From the NCBI GenBank assembly GCA_016744705.1, contig JADGDU010000003.1, positions 62,001 through 126,000 on the forward strand: a stretch of DNA of 64,000 bases. The letters are read 5' to 3'. Positions within the stretch are counted from its first letter, which is position 1; every line of letters starts with the position of its first letter. A model generated the notes under the pieces. The model saw only the letters and a program-made list of their open reading frames with translations, made no database searches and had not been told where the DNA came from. Below are positions 42,922-51,578 of this stretch, one piece after another. The position numbers and the translations under genes are program-made. This DNA comes from Candidatus Krumholzibacteriia bacterium. Lineage in GTDB: Bacteria; Krumholzibacteriota; Krumholzibacteriia; LZORAL124-64-63.

Positions 42922-45900
42922 CAGCCAACCTTCCCGGCCAACTCGCGCAACCGGCGAGAAACCGTGCGGATGATTCCTTTGGCAATACGTACATCGTCGG
43001 CCAACAAGTCATTAAATTCTTCACTGCCAATGCGCAACAAACGACAATCTTCGGCGGCTGTGGCCGTCATGACCCGCAGTTCATCATCGAACAGAGCCCA
43101 GATCCCGAAAGAGGCTGTGGCCTCCACCTCAGTGATCAGGTCTGGCCCCTGGTGCAGGGAGACTTTCCCCTGAAGAACCAAATAAAACGCATCTGACCTA
43201 TCACTTTCCTGATAAATATCATCCCCATTCAGATACGACACTTCCCGGGCAATGGCCGCCAAGGCTGCCATCTGATCGGTGGGAACTTCAGAAAAAACAT
43301 CCACATTCTGAAGGATGAGAACTTTTTCGATGAGGCTCAGCATTTCTTCTCCCGTTGTTTTCAGATAGGGGTCCGCGGTTGGATTTTTCACCGTGCCCCC
43401 GGCAAAGATGGCGCAGGCAGCCAGCCAGGGATCACAGCTGCTGCCCAGGAAATTCAAAACCTCATTGGTGTCCAACATCAACTCGCCAGGATCCAGGCCC
43501 ACTTCTTTCCAAATTTCGTCCACTTCCCGACCATCCACCAGAGCCCGCACCAACTGCCGGTGTGATCGGGTCAGAATGTTGTCCAAAAACTCCCGGGCAT
43601 TGGCCATGGCCACTCGTTGTCCGCTGACCACACCATGGTATGAGTTGTACAAATCCTGGGAGGGGTACAACAAGCCTAACAGGCGAAACACACTTTCCAG
43701 ACGCAGCTGCTGAGTTTCACCAATAGCTTTACTTAGTAATAGATCAGCGTCAGATTTTTCAGGCACGAGAAGGCCCACTCGATCCAGTTGGATATATCGA
43801 CTGGCCTCAATGGCAATTTCTTCACTGACAAGTTTTTCGTCGAAGACCATATGTGGAAATTTGGACCGCTGCCGGCTCAAGGCTTTTAAGACCGTGTAAC
43901 GCAGCTCCGGTTCATGGGTGGACAGGCGCCGCAACAGTACGTCCACCGCCTCCTCCGAGGGAACACTGGATAAAACCCGAGGAATTTCCGTTCGGGCTCG
44001 CAGGGGATTTTCCCGAGCCAAAAAGAACTCTTCCAACCGTGCAACCAGGCTCTCATCAAAGCGAACCAATTCCCCCAATGCCTGGCGGATGCTGAGGCGC
44101 AAATGCGGGTGGTCCAAATTTTCCAGCAACCAGGCCACCCGCTCCACGTCCTGACGCAAACCCAGGCCCCGGACCGTAGCCTCCACCACAAATATTTGCG
44201 AATCATTCAGAAGCTTATCCCAAAGCTCATGGCTGCATCCCGCCGGCTGCCAAGGCATCCCACCCAGAATTTGACGTCCTTCAGCGGCCCACACGGTTTC
44301 ATCTTCCAACACCTGAGACACCACCAAACCATTAACCAGTGGACGCAAATCCTGACGCTCTGAGTGCTTTACAATAAAAGCGATGGCAGTGTTTCGGCAA
44401 AGAGGCGAACCGCTGATCATCTCCTCCAGATAATCGCCGGGCTGCCCCATAGTTGACCCCAGCTCATCCAGCATTCCGAGGGCAGAGAGGCGAACTTGCA
44501 AATTATCATCCTCAAGAAAACCTTCCACCGTTTGACGATCATCCTCAGAGCCATTGGTTCTGAGTATATCCAAAACCTTCCGCCTAATGTCCGGAGATTC
44601 ATGGGTCAAAAGCGGCCGTACCCCATCAGCCAACTGGGAAGAGGTCACCCCTTTCAGCATATCCAGAGCATAATTGATTTCTCGCTCCTGCCCACCTTCA
44701 AGCGTTCCCAACAGGATGCCGATGGTGGCGGAATCTTCGATGCGCACCCGCATATCGCGCACATCAATTTCCCTGCGGGTCAGGGCATTGCGAAAAGAGT
44801 TCACGTATTCCCGACGCATGAAAAAAGCCATCACCAACCAGAGTACCAAAAGCACTCCCGTCACCAGGGCGATGCTTTGTTGGCCCAGTCCCAGTACAAC
44901 CGTCAAAAGCAGCAACATGATACCGGCAATGCCCCGGGCCCAACGATCCACAAACATGTCCAGGAAGACCTTGGTTCTTTTCTTTAAGGCATAAGGAATA
45001 GGCAGGAAGAGGAGCTCACGGCTGGTTTTGTCGAGGCTGTATTTCAAACTCATGTCCCCGCCACGCAGCACCATGGCCGCCATCAGGCCGGGCATCACAA
45101 ACATCACCCCCGCGCCCAATGAAAGCACCAACGGCAAAACAAATAAGACACTGCCAGCTCCCAGCCAACGGATCAAGCGGGTGGCCAACAAAGCCTGCAC
45201 CAAAAAAGATAGCAAGCTCATACGGCCGTAAAAACGGCCCAGAAATGAGGTCAAATCTCCAGGATCTGAATAGGCTTGCCAACTGTAGGATTTAAATTGG
45301 AAATCGATGAAGGAACTGGTCATCACCGTCAGGGAAATAATGCCCACCGTGAGCATCAGATGGCGCGAGCGAAAAATCATCGGCAAGACGGCCCAGGATC
45401 TCTCACCCGAGGCCGTCTCGTCCTCACGCCTGATGGTCTTTTCCAGGGAAGAGACACCGCGAGCCCAGACAAGACGGCTGAGCCCCCCCGCGCTCATCAA
45501 TACGATCAGCCCCACCAACAGCAGGTTCCGGGTGCCCATATGCAGAGCATCAACCAACAGACTGGTGAGCTCGCCACCCATGAAGCCACCCGCAATGCCC
45601 CCCAGGGCAAGGATGGGAAAAATTCGTTTGGCCTCTACGGCATCAAAGACCGCGTTTGCCATCAACCAGAATTGGCTGGTGGTCAACCCCGCAGCCACGG
45701 CCACCCAACTGTAGAAGAGGAAATACACCCAGTCCTGCTGGATGGACAACAGCCACCACATAATGACCAACTGCAGAGATAAAATGACCGTAGTGTATTT
45801 GATGAGCCTATCCAGGCGATGCTTCAATCCCGCCCGGGCATAAGCTGCCGTCACCGGGGCAGCCACAAGTGCGGTGAGAATGTATACAAAAGGAAGGTGA

Positions 45901-46052
45901 GCCGGCTCGAGATTCACCAGGAAGAGAGCATCACGGGCGGGCTTCAGCAGGTAATTAAACACCAGCAAAGAGAAATAATAGGTGCCCATCAATAGGATTA
46001 AGCGCCATTCGCCGGGCCTGACATCAACCCAGGAACCCTTCAACCAGGTCAT
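42921..46052 (-). CDS. NTT/TLC-like transporter fused to HEAT repeats and a cyclic-nucleotide-binding domain
   Basis: The 1043-residue protein begins with about 400 residues of a 12-span MFS/ATP-ADP-translocase-like transporter (LLMGTYYFSLLVFNYLLKPA, LALGGIAGGFMGGELTS). Residues about 450-830 form HEAT-like helical repeats (VRLSALGMLDELGS, LRLSIRQALGELV, LRYTVLKALSRQRSK). Residues about 905-1043 are a cNMP-binding beta-barrel (LNGDDIYQESDRSDAFYLVLQGKVSLH, then FGIWALFDDELRVMTATA and DCRLLRI). The canonical phosphate-binding arginine after the GE motif is replaced (FGIWALFDD), so cyclic-nucleotide binding is uncertain. Plastid/parasite-type NTT transporters exchange ATP for ADP; HEAT/cNMP-bearing bacterial versions are not understood. 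It overlaps the upstream kinase gene by four bases and the phosphatase gene by one. Confidence 0.88.
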   Translation of the reverse strand: MTWLKGSWVDVRPGEWRLILLMGTYYFSLLVFNYLLKPARDALFLVNLEPAHLPFVYILTALVAAPVTAAYARAGLKHRLDRLIKYTTVILSLQLVIMWWLLSIQQDWVYFLFYSWVAVAAGLTTSQFWLMANAVFDAVEAKRIFPILALGGIAGGFMGGELTSLLVDALHMGTRNLLLVGLIVLMSAGGLSRLVWARGVSSLEKTIRREDETASGERSWAVLPMIFRSRHLMLTVGIISLTVMTSSFIDFQFKSYSWQAYSDPGDLTSFLGRFYGRMSLLSFLVQALLATRLIRWLGAGSVLFVLPLVLSLGAGVMFVMPGLMAAMVLRGGDMSLKYSLDKTSRELLFLPIPYALKKRTKVFLDMFVDRWARGIAGIMLLLLTVVLGLGQQSIALVTGVLLVLWLVMAFFMRREYVNSFRNALTRREIDVRDMRVRIEDSATIGILLGTLEGGQEREINYALDMLKGVTSSQLADGVRPLLTHESPDIRRKVLDILRTNGSEDDRQTVEGFLEDDNLQVRLSALGMLDELGSTMGQPGDYLEEMISGSPLCRNTAIAFIVKHSERQDLRPLVNGLVVSQVLEDETVWAAEGRQILGGMPWQPAGCSHELWDKLLNDSQIFVVEATVRGLGLRQDVERVAWLLENLDHPHLRLSIRQALGELVRFDESLVARLEEFFLARENPLRARTEIPRVLSSVPSEEAVDVLLRRLSTHEPELRYTVLKALSRQRSKFPHMVFDEKLVSEEIAIEASRYIQLDRVGLLVPEKSDADLLLSKAIGETQQLRLESVFRLLGLLYPSQDLYNSYHGVVSGQRVAMANAREFLDNILTRSHRQLVRALVDGREVDEIWKEVGLDPGELMLDTNEVLNFLGSSCDPWLAACAIFAGGTVKNPTADPYLKTTGEEMLSLIEKVLILQNVDVFSEVPTDQMAALAAIAREVSYLNGDDIYQESDRSDAFYLVLQGKVSLHQGPDLITEVEATASFGIWALFDDELRVMTATAAEDCRLLRIGSEEFNDLLADDVRIAKGIIRTVSRRLRELAGKVG

Positions 46053-46906
46053 TGATTATCCCCAGCAACCAAGGGCAACCAAATGGTCATCAAGGCCCCA
46101 CCGGAAGGGTGATTTTCAGCCCGGATATCGCCACCAAAATCCTGCATGATTTTTCGGGCAATGAACAGCCCCAACCCCGAGCCCTGTTGGCAACCTTTGG
46201 TGGTCCATCCCGAGCAGAAGAGTGAGTCATCGGCTGTGGTTGGCAAACCGGGGCCATTGTCTTGCACCATCACGTAAACCTGATTCTGCTCAACCCGGCT
46301 GCTGATGCGAATTTCTCCCTCACCATCCATGGCTTCCTGGGCATTGACCAACAAATTGGCCAACACCCTACTCAAAGCTCCTGGCCGCACCTTCACCTCA
46401 AGAGCAGGATCCAATTCATTCACTACGGTGACCCCAGTTTTAAACTGATGATCGAGGATCCGCAGGACGGGGTCCATCACCTCACCGAGAGTAATCACAT
46501 GGGGATCTTCCGGTTCCCCCCTGCCGGCTTTTCGTAAGTGCTTCACCATTTCCAAAGATCGTTCCAAACTGGCGTCCACCACATCACGGGTATTATCCAG
46601 AGCCTTAAGGGATTTTTCAATGCCAGCCTTATCAAGGCCATTGGGATCATCCGCGTTGAGGATGGTTTGCAACTTCTCCAAGGCCTGCCGGCGAGTCTGC
46701 CAAGCGCACCCCAGAGCACCCAACGGCGTGCTCAGATCATGAGCAATTCCCGTGAGTAGGCGGCCCAATCCGGCAAACTTTTCCAATTCTTGGAATTGTT
46801 CCAACAAATGGTTGATCTGCTGGTCTCTTTGGCGCACACGCATGGATTGTAGAAGGAAAAGAACAATGATCAGTACCAGGCTGAATAAGAAAAGAATTTG
46901 AGCCAT
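46049..46906 (-). CDS. Membrane-anchored sensor histidine kinase
   Basis: From ATG 46906 (GAGG upstream) the product has 285 residues. One N-terminal span (ILFLFSLVLIIVLFLLQSM) with no periplasmic domain leads into a short coiled coil, H-box TGIAHDLSTPLGALG and an ATPase domain with NLLVNAQEAMDG, QDNGPGLP and GSGLGLFIARKIMQDFGG. The H-box carries HD rather than HE. With no extracellular sensor it must take its signal from the membrane or from a partner, and the transporter encoded immediately after it (four-base overlap) is the obvious candidate. Like the HAMP kinase, it probably phosphorylates the two receivers of the operon. Confidence 0.9.
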   Translation of the reverse strand: MAQILFLFSLVLIIVLFLLQSMRVRQRDQQINHLLEQFQELEKFAGLGRLLTGIAHDLSTPLGALGCAWQTRRQALEKLQTILNADDPNGLDKAGIEKSLKALDNTRDVVDASLERSLEMVKHLRKAGRGEPEDPHVITLGEVMDPVLRILDHQFKTGVTVVNELDPALEVKVRPGALSRVLANLLVNAQEAMDGEGEIRISSRVEQNQVYVMVQDNGPGLPTTADDSLFCSGWTTKGCQQGSGLGLFIARKIMQDFGGDIRAENHPSGGALMTIWLPLVAGDNQ

Positions 46907-46928
46907 GATCAAAACCTCGAGGAGTTTG

Positions 46929-47705
46929 TTATGGGGATTTGGGTTCAGCCAATCTTTTGGTGGCTTCAACTTCCCTGGCCGTGAGATGGCGCCACATGCC
47001 TGGGGCCAGATTTCCTAACCGAACATCACCCACGCGCACTCTTCGCAGATAGATGATTTTGTGTTGCAGTGTTTTGAACATACGCCGCAGTTGCCGCACT
47101 TTGCCATCGGTCAGGACGATATTTAATACAGTGCGGCCATTCATCAGTTCCACGATGCGCACCGACAAAGGTTTGAACACTCCCATTTTGGGCAAAGTGA
47201 TGCCCGCTTCAATGACCAGAACCTCAAGTTTGGTCAAGGACCCTTCCACCTGCACCCGGTACTCGTGTTCCAATTGGCTAGACTCGGATAGAGTGCTATT
47301 CCAAACATTGTCATTGGACACCAACAACAGGCCGGTGCTGCGGCTATCCATGCGTCCCACATGGCGCAAACCGGGCAGATTGGTCGGCAGAAAGCTGGAA
47401 ACCAATTGGCAATCAGGGCCATCAGAAGGAATGCAAACCACCCGCAGGGCCTTGTTCAATACCATATAAGAGGGCACAACCTGACGCAGCATCTGGCCGT
47501 CCAACCTAATTTCATTCCCGGGCCCAACCATCACCTTGGGATCTGTTTCGCAGCGGCCATCAACCAGCACCCGTCCCGATTCAACAATGAACTCAGCCAC
47601 TTTTCGGGTGCCGTAACCGGCCTTTTGCAAAGCGCGGCCCAATCCCATGGGGCGACTGGTAACCCACAAAGCGCCCTCTATTCGGTCCATATTCCGATCA
47701 TGCAT
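46929..47705 (-). CDS. RsuA/RluB/E/F-family pseudouridine synthase
   Basis: This 258-residue protein has an S4 RNA-binding domain (GLGRALQKAGYGTRKVAEFI, residues 20-80) and a catalytic domain with the GRMDSRSTGLLLVSND motif, whose Asp forms the covalent enzyme-RNA intermediate, and the C-terminal TDGKVRQLRRMFKTL. It converts a uridine in rRNA to pseudouridine; the site cannot be told. The normal motif reads GRLDxxxxGLLL and is intact here apart from Leu to Met. It lies 21 bases downstream of the cyclase gene and 22 upstream of the kinase gene, so it may be transcribed with them by chance of location. Confidence 0.93.
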   Translation of the reverse strand: MHDRNMDRIEGALWVTSRPMGLGRALQKAGYGTRKVAEFIVESGRVLVDGRCETDPKVMVGPGNEIRLDGQMLRQVVPSYMVLNKALRVVCIPSDGPDCQLVSSFLPTNLPGLRHVGRMDSRSTGLLLVSNDNVWNSTLSESSQLEHEYRVQVEGSLTKLEVLVIEAGITLPKMGVFKPLSVRIVELMNGRTVLNIVLTDGKVRQLRRMFKTLQHKIIYLRRVRVGDVRLGNLAPGMWRHLTAREVEATKRLAEPKSP

Positions 47706-47726
47706 TCAGCGATAGTCCTTCCCTGC

Positions 47727-48374
47727 TCAATCCTGCAACCAAGCGACCGCCCGCACAGGGGAAGCCTCGGTCTTGTATAATTTCAAAGGCAATGCCATGA
47801 ATTGAATTACGGTATCGGCCAAGGGCCCAAGACCCGTAAGATTTTCTAGATTGACCATTCCTGCGGCCGCGCATAAGTCATGGGCTTTTGATCCCGACAT
47901 CTGGTCCAAACTGGGTGTATCCAACCCCACCCCTTTCAGCTGCGAATCAGCCAGCATTTGGGCCAATTCAGCAGACAACCAGGGCCAGTGGCGGTAATAA
48001 TTGTCCGTGCCCCAATGGCGATCCCATCCCGTATGGAAAAGCACAAAATCCACACGAGTCAGATCGTGGCCATCCAGCAATTCGGGCGAAAGGATAATCG
48101 GAGCATCTGCATCAGTTCCCTGGGCGGCGGCATCAATCACCAGCGCAGGGCCGGCAAATTGATTGACTGGCACTTCATCCAAACCAGGTTCGCCTGCCAG
48201 GAAGTGTAAAGAACCGTCCATATGGGTCCCCACATGGCAGCCCATTTCCAGCCCGCTGGACATATGCGTACCAAGACCATGCTCACTGACACGATGAATC
48301 TTCAGGGGCTGTGAATCGCCTGGCCACTGTGCCATGTCCGGCTTGATCACGTGACTCAAATCTATCAGCTGCAA
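47727..48374 (-). CDS. Cyclase-family metal hydrolase (kynurenine-formamidase-like)
   Basis: The 215-residue start at TTG 48374 has AAGGAG six bases upstream and gives the family's usual opening MQLIDLSH; the longer frame to 48443 has no site. The metal-binding HxGTHxD motif is present (MGCHVGTHMDGSLHF), followed by GPALVIDAAA, FVLFHTGWDRHWG and KGVGLDTPSLDQM. Enzymes of this family hydrolyse formyl-kynurenine, isatin or related cyclic amides. No kynurenine pathway gene is nearby, so the substrate is open. It heads a long minus-strand run with small gaps. Confidence 0.9.
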   Translation of the reverse strand: MQLIDLSHVIKPDMAQWPGDSQPLKIHRVSEHGLGTHMSSGLEMGCHVGTHMDGSLHFLAGEPGLDEVPVNQFAGPALVIDAAAQGTDADAPIILSPELLDGHDLTRVDFVLFHTGWDRHWGTDNYYRHWPWLSAELAQMLADSQLKGVGLDTPSLDQMSGSKAHDLCAAAGMVNLENLTGLGPLADTVIQFMALPLKLYKTEASPVRAVAWLQD

Positions 48375-48483
48375 ATGAAGCTCCTTGCAGGCCTTCTGGA
48401 GTTGAAAGTACGCTGGGGGTTTTCCCGGCGCAGGTCTTCTCAAAATACAGGAAGAACCCCTGAATGTCAGGTTTAAAGGGGAT

Positions 48484-48522
48484 AAAAAAGCGCCCCGCAG
48501 GAAAAGCCCGCGGGGCGCCAGG
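48484..48522 (-). terminator. Strong rho-independent terminator of the secreted protease gene
   Basis: On the minus strand GCGCCCCGC and GCGGGGCGC pair around an 11-base loop and are followed by TTTTTTATC. It separates the protease gene from the cyclase-led operon. Confidence 0.88.
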
Positions 48523-48533
48523 AACCAGGTACT

Positions 48534-51359
48534 CTACTTGGCCAACGTCATTTTGACCGTGGCTTCATAGCCTTCGGTGCGCAAACGGGCCAGATACAGA
48601 CCGGCAGCAACGCTTTTGCCATCGTTGTCGGTGCCATTCCAGTTCAGGCTTTGCTCACCCTCGCCCATGGTCCCCACAAAGAGGGTCCGGACCACATGCC
48701 CACGCACATCCAGCACCTCAACCGAAGTCCTGGCTTCGGCAGGAAGGTTGAAGCTGATCTTGGTCATGGGGTTAAAGGGGTTGGGGTAGACGCCATTCAA
48801 AGCGAACATCTCAGGTGTTCCCGAGGCCACAGGCCCGTTATGGAAATACAGGGTCACAGGCAACACTGTGGGACTACCGGGAGCGTCATGACTGATGACC
48901 ACCCAGGCAAAATTCTCAAGACCGAGCCACTCTGCGGGCACAATATTCAAAGTCAGATCTTCACTCTGGCCAGCTTCAACCGAGCCATCCAGGGGAGTGA
49001 CAGTCAACCAATCCACCGGTTCGATGATACTGAATTCGGCATCAGAGAGATCCTCGGAATCACTGTTGCTGTCGCTGACACGAATCAGGGCGTGGAGGCT
49101 TCCGGAGCCAGCTAGTTCTGTTGTAAAAGATCCGGTATTGGCCACACCTTCAGCCAATACGTTCCAGCTAAAGCCACCATCGTGAGACACGGCCAGGTCA
49201 ACATTATCAAGCTGGCCCAAAGTCTCCCAAGTGATGACTGCACTGTCGCCCACGAAAAGCTCTTCCCCGCCGTTGGGATAAGTGATAACCAATTCAGGGT
49301 CCGCCTGATAAATGCTAATGGTACGGGTCAGGCTGTGAGGTGCAGCGCCATAGTTGTCACCAACAATGGTGCCCACAATATCAATGGGCCCACTGAAAGT
49401 GGGATCAATAGTCAGGCTGATGGAGGCCACGGCACTTTCTTCCTCCTTGATCACACCATATTCCTCAGCACCGGTTGTGCCGTGCCAGGAAACCAGGGCG
49501 CCATTGCCATTGTGATGATTGCTCACCAATGGACCATAAGTTCCGCCTACAAAATCGGTGGAAACATTGACGGTTACACCCTCTGGAAAGTCCATCGTCA
49601 CATCGGTAAGCCATTCTTCATCGACACTGCCGTTATACACAGTGAAGTCCACCACAAAGGAGGTTCCTGGCAAATACGTGCCAATATTAGGGGACAGATG
49701 ACTGCCGGCAATACTCTTGGCAGCAGGCTCATCCACCGGCGAATTTCCCCAAACCTTCACGTCGTAATTCAGAACAGAATCATCTTCTCCGAAGTTGCTC
49801 ACACTCACAATCTCAGTGGCGGTTTCACCCATCCACAATTCCACCATCACGTCCTCGGCATTCAATTCAATACCGGGAACAGGCAAAGCCTCAGTCTGAT
49901 AGACGTTCAAATCGTAGGAGAGGTTCAGCCCGTTTTTGGCTGCATTTCCCACCACGACTCCAGCCCAGGCAATGTCCAGCAAAGGAACCTGGCAACTGTA
50001 ATATGCATCGTTGTCCTCATCCAAAGTGATGGTCTCAATGGCTCCGGTGCCATCGGTTTTGGTGATGTGGAGGCCCAAGCTCATGGGCCCGCCGGCATCG
50101 GCGCCGTCGAACTCAATATCCAGCGTACCATCAAATTCACCATCAAATCCAATCAGGCGAATAAAATTGGCGGCCAGGTGAGGGACGCTGCTGCTGTAAC
50201 TGTAGGGATAGGTGGTGGCGTAGCTGATAAAGTTGCCATAGGGATAATCGGCAGCCTCTTGGTAGCCAACACCGGGCACGGCACGGTAGCCAGTGCCGTA
50301 ATTCCAGGTGGTGAATTGGGCCCAGCCATCAGCCAGGGTGGTGTCGTAGGTGCCCAGCACAGCTTCCCAGGAATCCATGACGGACTGGGAAGTATGTGTG
50401 CGGCGCCAAGTCCAGTAATCGGTGATGATGTCGTTGCCGAAGGTCTCACTCATCCAGATTTCCCAAACACAGTCTTCGTAAGATCCGGTGCCGGTGGGGC
50501 CACCGTCCAAAGGAGTTTCCGGGTGACGGATAGGGCTATCACCGGGCAGATAATTGTAATAATCGTTGACCATATCGTAGACCAAATCTTCGGCCCAGAC
50601 GGCGTCCACTTCATTCCAACCACCTTCAGACCAGCGGCTGGTGGCGTACTGGGTGGCATGTTTGAATTCATGGGCTGCGGTCACCTTGGCGGCGCCCCAG
50701 GCATTGCCTTCAGGATCATCATTGGGAGGAAATCCCTCAAAGTTGGGATGCATGACAATGCGGGTTAGCCCGATGCTGGCATTGCTGATGGTTGTATAGC
50801 CGTAGGTTTCCTGGGCGGCAAAAGAGACCGCGTAAGTTCCCGAAGAGATGGGAGGAGCCGTGAACCGATTGTCGACCACTTCGATTTGCCAGGATTCGTC
50901 AAAATAGCCAGCCACTTTTTCCACATAATCGGGAATGCCGTTGGCAGGATTGGTATCCAGGGTGGGCACGGCATTGACACCGGTAGTGTAGTAAGTCAGC
51001 AGGAAATTCCCGCCGGGGCTGGTATAGGAAAGTCTGGAATCTTCAACCGTTAAATAGCTGTCGATCTGATCCACAAAATTCCGGGGCATACGACTGCGAA
51101 GGGCCTCGAACTGCTCAATCATGGGTGTCACACACTTCAACGGTGCAAAACTTTCCACCCGGTACTGGGCAGGAACCTGCTCTTTGTCGAAGACGTGATG
51201 GAATTTTATCATTAGGCCTTCTTGGACGCTAATGGTGCCATTAGCCACATCATTATCCACTTGGGCCAAAAACTCCGGGCCTGAAGTCAATGGTGCAGCC
51301 TGGGTAAAACCAGCCAGCAGCAGGACCAGCGTCAAGGCAAGCGAGAACAATCGAATCAT
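48534..51359 (-). CDS. Secreted MXAN_6640-type putative metalloprotease with C-terminal FlgD-like domain
   Basis: The 941-residue protein starts at ATG 51359 (GGGGGA upstream) with a signal peptide (LALTLVLLLAGFTQA). Residues 60-500 form the catalytic region; the zinc-binding HExxH is in TAAHEFKHATQYA (about residue 240) with a downstream NEVDAVWAEDLVYD that supplies further acids. Middle domains are Ig/cadherin-like (YPNGGEELFVGDSAVITWE is the Ser-Thr-rich GPI-anchored-type repeat often seen in these proteins). The end (NGVYPNPFNPMTKISF, WNGTDNDGKSVAAGLYLAR) is a FlgD-like sorting domain. It is likely exported to the cell surface or medium and degrades protein, an inference from the motif. 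A strong terminator follows. Confidence 0.9.
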   Translation of the reverse strand: MIRLFSLALTLVLLLAGFTQAAPLTSGPEFLAQVDNDVANGTISVQEGLMIKFHHVFDKEQVPAQYRVESFAPLKCVTPMIEQFEALRSRMPRNFVDQIDSYLTVEDSRLSYTSPGGNFLLTYYTTGVNAVPTLDTNPANGIPDYVEKVAGYFDESWQIEVVDNRFTAPPISSGTYAVSFAAQETYGYTTISNASIGLTRIVMHPNFEGFPPNDDPEGNAWGAAKVTAAHEFKHATQYATSRWSEGGWNEVDAVWAEDLVYDMVNDYYNYLPGDSPIRHPETPLDGGPTGTGSYEDCVWEIWMSETFGNDIITDYWTWRRTHTSQSVMDSWEAVLGTYDTTLADGWAQFTTWNYGTGYRAVPGVGYQEAADYPYGNFISYATTYPYSYSSSVPHLAANFIRLIGFDGEFDGTLDIEFDGADAGGPMSLGLHITKTDGTGAIETITLDEDNDAYYSCQVPLLDIAWAGVVVGNAAKNGLNLSYDLNVYQTEALPVPGIELNAEDVMVELWMGETATEIVSVSNFGEDDSVLNYDVKVWGNSPVDEPAAKSIAGSHLSPNIGTYLPGTSFVVDFTVYNGSVDEEWLTDVTMDFPEGVTVNVSTDFVGGTYGPLVSNHHNGNGALVSWHGTTGAEEYGVIKEEESAVASISLTIDPTFSGPIDIVGTIVGDNYGAAPHSLTRTISIYQADPELVITYPNGGEELFVGDSAVITWETLGQLDNVDLAVSHDGGFSWNVLAEGVANTGSFTTELAGSGSLHALIRVSDSNSDSEDLSDAEFSIIEPVDWLTVTPLDGSVEAGQSEDLTLNIVPAEWLGLENFAWVVISHDAPGSPTVLPVTLYFHNGPVASGTPEMFALNGVYPNPFNPMTKISFNLPAEARTSVEVLDVRGHVVRTLFVGTMGEGEQSLNWNGTDNDGKSVAAGLYLARLRTEGYEATVKMTLAK

Positions 51360-51578
51360 GTTGCAATCCCCCGTGTAAATAGGCGAAAAAATACTCAAAA
51401 CATACGTTTTGGGTTTCAAAACCAGCAAATACCACCCAATGAGAGGTCCAGAGTTCCTCAGAACACCCCAGTATTCCTCGTAATTCCTTATGATGGTGAA
51501 TTGAGGAGGGCATTATATCAAATTTAGGACAAATATTCACTATAAAAATCCTGTCTCAACGAAGCACTCCGTAGTAGG

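Noticed and set aside
49182..50768. Long plus-strand open frame of 528 codons opposite the secreted protease
   Set aside because: It is antisense to a gene with clear signal peptide, HExxH and FlgD-like domain; its own product has no domain and low-complexity G/I/H-rich composition.
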